DNA of 7,330 bases from Ventricola sp036297385. Its GTDB lineage: Bacteria; Bacillota; Clostridia; Christensenellales; Aristaeellaceae. Position numbers and translations under genes: made by a program. Of the stretch, positions 1-4,828 are shown piece by piece. Each line of letters opens with the position of its first letter. Within the stretch, counting starts at the first letter, position 1. Below the pieces are notes generated by a model. That model ran no database searches. It worked only from the letters and a program-made list of their open reading frames with translations, and was not told the origin of the DNA. The DNA lies in contig JAXJLD010000027.1 in the NCBI GenBank assembly GCA_036297385.1, positions 1-7,330 on the forward strand. Direction: 5' to 3'.

Positions 1-1
1 G

Positions 2-148
2 GAGTTCATCAAGAACGCGGCCTATGACCAGCGCGAGGTGCCGTCCGTGGAGGAGCTGCCGGAGTTTGTGGAGGCCGAGTGGAAGGCGCTGCGCGACTAC
101 ATGAGCGAGCAGGGCACCCTGACCAAGGACTACCCGGAGCTTCAGTAA
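2..148 (+). CDS. tctC: Probable TctC-type solute-binding protein, C-terminal end (partial)
   Basis: An open frame runs in from the left edge and ends at TAA 146-148, giving the last 48 residues of a protein whose start is outside the window. The tail is charged and helical, ending ...GTLTKDYPELQ, with an F-x-E-AEWKALRDYM stretch. This resembles the C-terminal helix of TctC/Bug-type extracytoplasmic binding proteins, which hand tricarboxylates or related acids to the TctAB membrane complex. The fragment alone is too short to prove the family. The main argument is context: the next two genes are tctB and tctA, and the order C-B-A is classical for tripartite tricarboxylate transporters. A different kind of binding protein or an unrelated upstream gene cannot be excluded. 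Confidence 0.6.
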   Translation, partial: EFIKNAAYDQREVPSVEELPEFVEAEWKALRDYMSEQGTLTKDYPELQ

Positions 149-180
149 TACAGACGGCGTGTTGGCTTTCAAAAAACGCT

Positions 181-227
181 CTTGAATGAGAAAGAGGGGA
201 CGCTGCGTTCCCTCTTTCCTTCTCAAG
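181..227 (+). promoter_or_regulatory. Intercistronic RNA hairpin between tctC and tctB
   Basis: The core is a 12-bp stem: 191-202 pairs with 206-217 around a 3-nt loop, with AAAGAGGG opposite CCCTCTTT and one G:U pair. An outer helix can form from CTT plus GAGAA (181-183, 188-192) with TTCTC plus AAG (220-227). The downstream side is pyrimidine-rich (TTTCCTTCTC) but not a clean T-run, so it is at best a leaky terminator. Its position 33 bases after the tctC stop fits a stability or attenuation element that would leave more binding-protein mRNA than membrane-component mRNA. The function is inferred; the structure is read directly. Confidence 0.65.
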
Positions 228-239
228 AGGAGGAACAAC

Positions 240-246
240 AAAGGAG
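240..246 (+). promoter_or_regulatory. Ribosome binding site of tctB
   Basis: AAAGGAG lies 10 bases before ATG 257. It selects that ATG over the in-frame TTG at 182, which lies inside the preceding hairpin and has no comparable site upstream. Confidence 0.7.
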
Positions 247-256
247 TAAAAGCGAG

Positions 257-802
257 ATGTTTGAGCTCATCATCAACATTCTGCTCGTCGCGTTCCTGGG
301 CTTCAGCTACTTCACCCATGTGCTGGAAGCGCCGGTTCCCGTCAAGGTGCAGAAAAACCCCTACGCCTTTCAGCCGGATACATGGCCCAAGGTCATCATC
401 ATCCTGCTGGAGATCTGCCTGATTATCAACATCATCCAGATTATCAAGCGCAACAAGGGCAAGGAGAATTTCACCCTTAAGGCATTTATTGCCACCATCC
501 CGGATTTCTTCAAGAGCAAGATGTTCGTCGGTATCCTCATCCTTGCTGCGGCCTCCATGCTGCTGGAGACGCTGGGCTTTGTGGTGACGGCGATTCTGGT
601 GCTGTTTGCCTATGGCGCACTGCTGGGCGAGAAGAACTTCCTGCGTCTGGGCATTGCCTCCGTGGTGATTGCGCTGGTGCTGTACATCGTCTTCTCCGGT
701 ATGCTGAGCGTCAACCTGCCGCGCGGCACGGTGGGCTTCCTGCGTGACTTTGCGCTCTTCCTGGAGTCCATTGTCGCGAGTGTCAAGGGCATCTTCGGTT
801 AA
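257..802 (+). CDS. tctB: Tripartite tricarboxylate transporter, small membrane subunit TctB
   Basis: This 181-residue protein is the small integral-membrane subunit that works with TctA and a TctC-type binding protein to import carboxylates using an ion gradient. Hydrophobic segments lie at about residues 4-21, 45-64, 90-107, 108-124 and 129-147. The segment YIVFSGMLSVNLPRGTVGF (143-161) matches the characteristic TctB ending, in which a last helix is followed by a short L-P-x-G loop. A conserved-looking 'YAFQPDTWP' loop (36-44) precedes the second helix. The length fits the family. The ATG at 257 is chosen because of the AAAGGAG site before it; starting at TTG 182 would add 25 polar residues that the family does not need. 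The stop codon overlaps the ribosome binding site of tctA, so translation of the two subunits is probably coupled. Confidence 0.88.
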   Translation: MFELIINILLVAFLGFSYFTHVLEAPVPVKVQKNPYAFQPDTWPKVIIILLEICLIINIIQIIKRNKGKENFTLKAFIATIPDFFKSKMFVGILILAAASMLLETLGFVVTAILVLFAYGALLGEKNFLRLGIASVVIALVLYIVFSGMLSVNLPRGTVGFLRDFALFLESIVASVKGIFG

Positions 803-807
803 GGAGG
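801..807 (+). promoter_or_regulatory. Ribosome binding site of tctA overlapping the tctB stop
   Basis: AAGGAGG begins inside the tctB stop (TAA 800-802) and ends 10 bases before ATG 818. A ribosome terminating on tctB covers the site, the usual arrangement for coupled, stoichiometric synthesis of the two membrane subunits. Confidence 0.8.
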
Positions 808-817
808 CGACGAATTT

Positions 818-2332
818 ATGAGCACGATGGAACTTCTTAAAATGGGCTTTGGCGTCGTTTTCGAGCCGGGTATGTTCATCATGGTCTGTGTGGCCATCAT
901 TCTGGGCACGGTGTTCGGCGCGCTGCCGGGCGTTTCGGCCACCATGGCTGTCGCGCTGGGTCTGACCTTCACCTACACCATGGAGCCGATCCCCGCGATT
1001 GTGTTCTTGGTGGCGATCTACTGTTCTTCGATTACCGGCGGCTCGATCACCGCGATCCTCTTCAAGATCCCGGGCGTGCCGTCCTCTGCGCCGACGACGT
1101 TTGACGGCTATCCCATGGCGCAGCGAGGCGAAGCGGGCAAGGCGCTGGGCGTGGCGCTGCTGGCCTCTGCGGTCGGCGGTCTGTTCTCCGCGCTGGCAAT
1201 GTTCCTGCTTTCTGGCCCGCTGACGCAGGCGGCGCTGCAGTTCGGCCCGGCGGATCTGTTCGCCATCACCTTCATGGGTCTGTCTATCCTGACGTGTCTG
1301 GATGGCGACCACATCCTCACCACCATCATCTCCGGCCTCATCGGCCTGCTGCTGGCGTGCGTGGGACAGGATAAGATGTACGCTGTGCAGCGCCTGACGT
1401 TCGGCTCCCAACAGCTTCTGGCCGGTATCGAGATGATCCCGGTGCTGATCGGTCTGTTCGCCATCACGGAGGTGCTCAAGCAGACCAACTCCAAGAAGGC
1501 GCGCATGACTGGTGAGGACGGCATCGGCGGCGGCCACGTCAATACCAAGATGCCGAGCCTGAAGGAGATCCTTTCCATTAAGTGGACGATGCTGCGCTGC
1601 TCCGTGGTGGGCACTGTGGTCGGCATTCTGCCGGGCGCAGGCGCGACCATCGCCTCCTTCCTGTGCTACACGATGGAGAACAAGATCTCCAAGTATCCCG
1701 AGAAGTTTGGCACGGGTATCATCGATGGCGTTGCGGCTTCTGAGGCATCTAACAACGCCGCTACCGGCGGCGCAATGGTTCCGCTGCTTTCGCTGGGTAT
1801 TCCGGGCGGCAACGCCGCTGCGGTCATGATGTCCGCGCTGACGCTCAAGGGCGTGCAGCTTGGACCGCTGCTGCTGACCAATCAGCCGGAATACCTCTCT
1901 GCAACCTTTGCTTCCATGATCGTCACCAACATTCTGATGGTTATCGTTGCCATCGGCATTGCGAAGGTGTTCGCGCAGATTCTGGCGATTCCGTATTCCT
2001 ATCTGGGACCGATCATCGTCATGCTGGCGCTCATCGGCTCCTATGCGAACCAGATGTCCATTGCGGACGTGCAGATCATGGTGCTGGCCGGCGTGCTGGG
2101 CATCATCGTCAAGGCGTGCCACTTCAACAGTGCGGCCATCGTGCTGGGACTGGTGCTGGGCAGCATGTGTGAGAGCAACTTCTCCCGCGCATACCTCATG
2201 TCCCGCGGCAACATCGGCCAGATGTTCAGCCCGGTGCAGAATCCGATCGCGTTTGTCATCATCATCTTCTGCATTATCATGCTGATCACGCCGGCGGTCA
2301 TGCCGATGCTCAAGAAGGCGAAGAAGAAATAA
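818..2332 (+). CDS. tctA: Tripartite tricarboxylate transporter, large membrane subunit TctA
   Basis: At 504 residues this has the usual TctA length. It is the large, roughly 12-helix permease subunit that forms the transport pathway in the cytoplasmic membrane. The family's inverted duplication is visible. GTVFGALPGVSATMA (30-44) recurs as GTVVGILPGAGATIA (265-279). The first copy is followed by ITGGSITAILFKIPGVPSS (72-90) and a DGYPMAQRGEAGKALG stretch (96-111). The second copy is followed by SEASNNAATGGAMVPLLSLG (308-327), then IPGGNAAAVMMSALTLKG (328-345). The paired Gly-Pro-Gly loops are thought to form the substrate site. The protein ends in a basic tail, KKAKKK. It is translated 15 bases after tctB from ATG 818. 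The family carries citrate, tartrate, other carboxylates and unrelated acids, so sequence alone does not give the substrate; the citrate lyase genes downstream favour citrate or a relative. Confidence 0.95.
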   Translation: MSTMELLKMGFGVVFEPGMFIMVCVAIILGTVFGALPGVSATMAVALGLTFTYTMEPIPAIVFLVAIYCSSITGGSITAILFKIPGVPSSAPTTFDGYPMAQRGEAGKALGVALLASAVGGLFSALAMFLLSGPLTQAALQFGPADLFAITFMGLSILTCLDGDHILTTIISGLIGLLLACVGQDKMYAVQRLTFGSQQLLAGIEMIPVLIGLFAITEVLKQTNSKKARMTGEDGIGGGHVNTKMPSLKEILSIKWTMLRCSVVGTVVGILPGAGATIASFLCYTMENKISKYPEKFGTGIIDGVAASEASNNAATGGAMVPLLSLGIPGGNAAAVMMSALTLKGVQLGPLLLTNQPEYLSATFASMIVTNILMVIVAIGIAKVFAQILAIPYSYLGPIIVMLALIGSYANQMSIADVQIMVLAGVLGIIVKACHFNSAAIVLGLVLGSMCESNFSRAYLMSRGNIGQMFSPVQNPIAFVIIIFCIIMLITPAVMPMLKKAKKK

Positions 2333-2357
2333 GGCTTTCCCGACAGTTTCCTCCGGC

Positions 2358-2377
2358 CGAATCGACGAGACGATTCG
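2358..2377 (+). promoter_or_regulatory. Small perfect hairpin after tctA
   Basis: CGAATCG (2358-2364) and CGATTCG (2371-2377) form a perfect 7-bp stem around a 6-nt loop, 25 bases after the tctA stop. No T-run follows, so it is not a convincing terminator. It stands beside a much larger hairpin at 2392-2427. Confidence 0.55.
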
Positions 2378-2391
2378 CTTCTTCAACCATA

Positions 2392-2427
2392 GCCGATGCG
2401 CCTGCCGGAAACGGTGGGCGCATTGGC
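2392..2427 (+). promoter_or_regulatory. 16-bp intercistronic hairpin with GAAA tetraloop
   Basis: Positions 2392-2407 pair continuously with 2412-2427 (13 Watson-Crick and 3 G:U pairs) around the loop GAAA (2408-2411), closed by G:C on CCG/CGG. GAAA is a GNRA tetraloop, which points to a structure acting as RNA. The following bases (AAAATGAGGAG) are A-rich, not T-rich, so it is not an intrinsic terminator on this strand. A role in 3'-end protection of the tctCBA segment or in mRNA processing before abrB is inferred. Confidence 0.7.
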
Positions 2428-2459
2428 AAAATGAGGAGTATTCAGATTCTTTGACAGGC

Positions 2460-2465
2460 GAGGTG
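2460..2465 (+). promoter_or_regulatory. Ribosome binding site of the AbrB-family gene
   Basis: GAGGTG sits 6 bases before ATG 2472 and selects it. The alternative in-frame TTG 2451 has GAGGAG at 2433-2438, at a longer 12-base spacing, and would add only seven residues. Confidence 0.6.
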
Positions 2466-2471
2466 ACGCAC

Positions 2472-3533
2472 ATGGTTCAACTCGTACAGATTCCGCCGCT
2501 CATGCGGCTGGCGCTGACGGTTCTGTGCGCGCTGGCGGTAGGCATGCTGCTGGACAGGCTCCGCCTTCCCGGCGGCATGATGGTCGGGGCGGTGATCGGA
2601 AGCTGTCTGCTGGGCGTATGGACGCAGCAGAGCTATATGCCTTCTGCGGCTAAAACCCTTGCGCAGATCGTTGCAGGCGCGTTTATTGGCGCGGGGATCA
2701 CGCGAGAGGACGTTCGGGGGATGAAAACCGTGCTGCGTCCGGCGCTGATCCTGATTCCATGCCTGCTGACCATCAATATTGCAGCGGGTCTGCTGATCTA
2801 CCAGACCGGCACGATGGACCTGATGACGGCGCTGATGTGCTGCGTTCCCGGCGGTATCAGTGATATTCCGATGATTGCAGCCGATCTGGGCGCAGATCCC
2901 TCCATCGTTGTGACGATGCAGTTCATCCGCCTTGTGCTGGGTATTGGCGTGTTTCCACTACTGATTCGCGCTGTGACAGGCGGAGGCGGTCAGGCGGAGG
3001 AGACCGTCCGGAGCAAGAAAAAGCAATCCTACCGGATGGGCAATGTTGTGCTGACGTTTGGGGTGGCAGCTGTGTGCGGTATCATCGGCAAGCTGTCGCC
3101 GATGCCCTCCGGCACGATGGGATTTGCTACACTGGGCAGCATCGTGTTCGCCTGTGCCTGCCCTGGCAGGGCGCAGATGCCGCGTGTGCTGCGGAAAGGT
3201 GCGCAGCTTTTGTCGGGCGCGTATGTCGGCGCAAGCATCGGCATCCAGCAGCTTCGGACGCTGACGCAGCTCGGCGTGCCGGTGCTCATCCTCGTGACGG
3301 CATATCTCATCGTTTGCTTTGGCGTGGGTACGCTGCTGTGGAAAACCAGCTGCTTTGATCGGACGGAGGGCCTTCTGGCTGCTACGCCCGCGGGCGCGAG
3401 CGATATGGCACTCATCAGCGCTGATCTGGGCGTGAACAGCGCCAAGCTGTGCGTTTTGCAGGTGCTTCGGCTGATTACCGTGGTGCTGGTATTCCCGTCG
3501 GTGCTGAGCTTTGTGGTGAGCCTGTGCGCCTGA
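2472..3533 (+). CDS. AbrB-family (PF05145-type) integral membrane protein
   Basis: This 353-residue, very hydrophobic protein belongs to the AbrB family, often mislabelled 'ammonia monooxygenase' or 'AbrB transcriptional regulator' but in fact membrane-embedded. It has nothing to do with the DNA-binding AbrB of Bacillus. The family's internal duplication is plain, with a period of 180 residues. PGGISDIPMIAADLGADPS (126-144) matches PAGASDMALISADLGVNSA (306-324), each followed by a Q-x-x-R-L helix. AQIVAGAFIGAGI (64-76) matches AQLLSGAYVGASI (244-256). A soluble basic linker (about 171-189, RSKKKQ) separates the halves. The N-terminal LDRLRLPGGMMVGAVIG (27-43) is also typical. Members frequently lie beside TctA/TctB or other acid transporters, so a transport or transport-accessory role is plausible; the substrate is unknown. 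A hairpin region of 139 bases separates it from tctA, and 81 bases separate it from citD. Confidence 0.85.
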   Translation: MVQLVQIPPLMRLALTVLCALAVGMLLDRLRLPGGMMVGAVIGSCLLGVWTQQSYMPSAAKTLAQIVAGAFIGAGITREDVRGMKTVLRPALILIPCLLTINIAAGLLIYQTGTMDLMTALMCCVPGGISDIPMIAADLGADPSIVVTMQFIRLVLGIGVFPLLIRAVTGGGGQAEETVRSKKKQSYRMGNVVLTFGVAAVCGIIGKLSPMPSGTMGFATLGSIVFACACPGRAQMPRVLRKGAQLLSGAYVGASIGIQQLRTLTQLGVPVLILVTAYLIVCFGVGTLLWKTSCFDRTEGLLAATPAGASDMALISADLGVNSAKLCVLQVLRLITVVLVFPSVLSFVVSLCA

Positions 3534-3573
3534 TGCGGCGCAATGAAAACAAGAATATGTTGCACGATTTCCC

Positions 3574-3592
3574 GCTTTCCCGTGCGGAAAGC
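3574..3592 (+). promoter_or_regulatory. Hairpin upstream of citD with a competing fold
   Basis: GCTTTCC (3574-3580) and GGAAAGC (3586-3592) form a perfect 7-bp stem with loop CGTGC (3581-3585). The loop is exactly complementary to GCACG at 3562-3566, so a pseudoknot or a mutually exclusive alternative stem is possible. No T-run follows. It lies 22 bases before the citD start, close enough to influence citD translation. Function is inferred only. Confidence 0.5.
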
Positions 3593-3614
3593 AAAAGAAA
3601 GGGCAGGGAAGCAT

Positions 3615-3917
3615 ATGCAGATTGAAAAAAATGCTGTGGCCGGCACGCTCGAATCGAGCGATGCGATGGTAACGGTTGAACCCGGTACCGCCGGCATTGA
3701 GCTGGAAATTTCCTCCAGTGTCATGAACCAGTATGGCCGCCAAATTCGCGCGACGGTGCTGGAAACGCTTGACCGCCTCGGCGTGGAAAACGGCAGGGTG
3801 ACGGTCGTGGACAAGGGGGCGCTGGATTGCACGCTCAAGGCGCGCGTGGAGTGTGCCGTATTCCGCAGCTGCGACAAGAGCGCGGCGGGCATCCCGTGGG
3901 GAGGTGTTATCAAGTGA
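3615..3917 (+). CDS. citD: Citrate lyase acyl carrier protein (gamma subunit) CitD
   Basis: This is a 100-residue acyl carrier protein of citrate lyase. It carries the 2'-(5''-phosphoribosyl)-3'-dephospho-CoA prosthetic arm that shuttles the acetyl and citryl thioester between CitF and CitE. The signature AGTLESSD occupies residues 9-16. By alignment from memory with the Klebsiella protein, Ser14 is the attachment serine and it is present here. The C-terminal half has the conserved DKGALDCTLKARVECAVFRS (66-85). ATG 3615 is preferred because it gives the family's usual length of about 95-100 residues and places the serine at position 14. The reading frame stays open upstream to ATG 3543, but that extension is basic, family-atypical and covers the hairpin. 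The preceding site AGGGA (3605-3609) is modest. The last codons contain the strong ribosome binding site for citE, and the genes overlap by 4 bases. No citX or citG for prosthetic-group synthesis is in the window. Confidence 0.93.
   Translation: MQIEKNAVAGTLESSDAMVTVEPGTAGIELEISSSVMNQYGRQIRATVLETLDRLGVENGRVTVVDKGALDCTLKARVECAVFRSCDKSAAGIPWGGVIK
3898..3906 (+). promoter_or_regulatory. Ribosome binding site of citE inside citD
   Basis: GGGGAGGTG lies within the last codons of citD, 7 bases before GTG 3914. It identifies GTG, not the upstream in-frame ATG 3827 or the later ATG 3960, as the citE start. Confidence 0.75.
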
Positions 3918-4828
3918 TTACAAGACCCAAGCCTGAGCGCTTCCGCCTGCGCCGTACCATGATGTTCATGAACGCGCAGAAGCCGGGCCTTATCAAGGAC
4001 GCCTATATCTATGGATGCGACTCCATCATGCTGGATCTGGAGGACGCGGTGGCGGAAAACCAGAAGGACGCGGCGCGCTTCTCCCTGTACCATGCGCTCA
4101 AGACGATTGACTATGGGGCAACCGAGGTCATCGTGCGCATCAATGGACTCGATACCCCGCACTGGCAGGAGGATATCCGCGTGTGCGTTGCGGGCGGCGC
4201 GGACGGTATCCGCATTGCCAAGTGTGAGAGCGCACAGGACGTCAAGACGGTGGAGGCGGCAGTCACCGAGGCCGAGAAGGAGTTCGGCGTGGAGGTGGGC
4301 CGCACGCTGCTCATGGCGGCGCTGGAAAGCCCCAAGGGTATCCTGAATGCCTATGAAATCTGCTGTGCGAGCGACCGGATGTTTGGCGTGGCCATTTCCG
4401 GCGGCGACTTCCGCAAATGTATGCAGACGAAGTTTGATCCCTCCGGTATTGATATGCTTGCGGCTCGTGGTCATATGCTTATGGCGGCGCGTGCGGCGGG
4501 CATCCAGTGCTTTGACACGGTGTTTACCGATTTGGACGATAACGAAGGCTTTGAAGCCGAGGTGCGCCAGAACAAGGCGATGGGCTTTGACGGCAAGAGC
4601 CTGATTAACCCGAAGCAGATCCGTCTGGTTCACGAGGTGTTCGCGCCGACTGAGAAGGAAGTTCTTCAGGCGGAGGCGATGGTCAGTGCTTTCCGTGAGG
4701 CAGCGGCGCAGGGCATCGGCGTGTTCACCGTCAATGGCAAGATGGTGGATGTAGCCTTCATTCCGGGCGCGGAGAGAACGCTGCGGCTGGCGAAGGCCTG
4801 CGGTATGTACGAGGGGGATCTGGTATGA
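3914..4828 (+). CDS. citE: Citrate lyase beta subunit (citryl-CoA/citryl-ACP lyase) CitE
   Basis: This 304-residue TIM-barrel enzyme of the HpcH/HpaI-CitE superfamily cleaves the citryl thioester on CitD into oxaloacetate and acetyl-CitD. Family landmarks are in order: RRTMMFMNAQKPG (13-25), the metal-site motif DSIMLDLEDAV (36-46), VRINGLD (74-80), DGIRIAKCES (98-107), LESPKG with a conserved Glu (137-142), AGIQCFDTVFTDLDD (195-209), and GFDGKSLINPKQI (224-236) near the C-terminal lid. GTG 3914 is the start; its G-T-G-A overlaps the citD stop and has GGGGAGGTG 7 bases upstream. Two deviations stand out. The usual G-A-E-D-Y/F motif reads S-G-G-D-F at 162-166, keeping the Asp but losing the Glu, and the usual L-P-K reads I-A-K at 101-103. 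It could also be citramalyl-thioester lyase, since the citrate and citramalate lyases are homologous. Confidence 0.92.
   Translation: MITRPKPERFRLRRTMMFMNAQKPGLIKDAYIYGCDSIMLDLEDAVAENQKDAARFSLYHALKTIDYGATEVIVRINGLDTPHWQEDIRVCVAGGADGIRIAKCESAQDVKTVEAAVTEAEKEFGVEVGRTLLMAALESPKGILNAYEICCASDRMFGVAISGGDFRKCMQTKFDPSGIDMLAARGHMLMAARAAGIQCFDTVFTDLDDNEGFEAEVRQNKAMGFDGKSLINPKQIRLVHEVFAPTEKEVLQAEAMVSAFREAAAQGIGVFTVNGKMVDVAFIPGAERTLRLAKACGMYEGDLV

Noticed and set aside
182..256. TTG 182 as a longer start for tctB
   Set aside because: The extension is polar, lies within the hairpin, and lacks a ribosome binding site; ATG 257 has AAAGGAG at good spacing.
2431..2454. Seven-codon leader ORF (ATG 2431 to TGA 2452-2454) before the AbrB-family gene
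   Set aside because: There is no ribosome binding site before the ATG and no repeated regulatory codon, so nothing supports an attenuation peptide.
2451..2456. TTGACA before the AbrB-family gene as a -35 promoter box
   Set aside because: No -10-like hexamer occurs 16-18 bases downstream, where the coding sequence has already begun.
3543..3614. ATG 3543 as a longer start for citD
   Set aside because: It would add 24 basic, non-conserved residues and move the modified serine from position 14 to 38; the family begins at the equivalent of 3615.
3029..4633. Long open frame on the minus strand (534 codons) across the abrB, citD and citE region
   Set aside because: It lies antisense to three well-recognised genes. 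Its product is rich in His, Arg and Ala with no recognisable domain, as expected of a GC-rich shadow frame, and it has no ribosome binding site.
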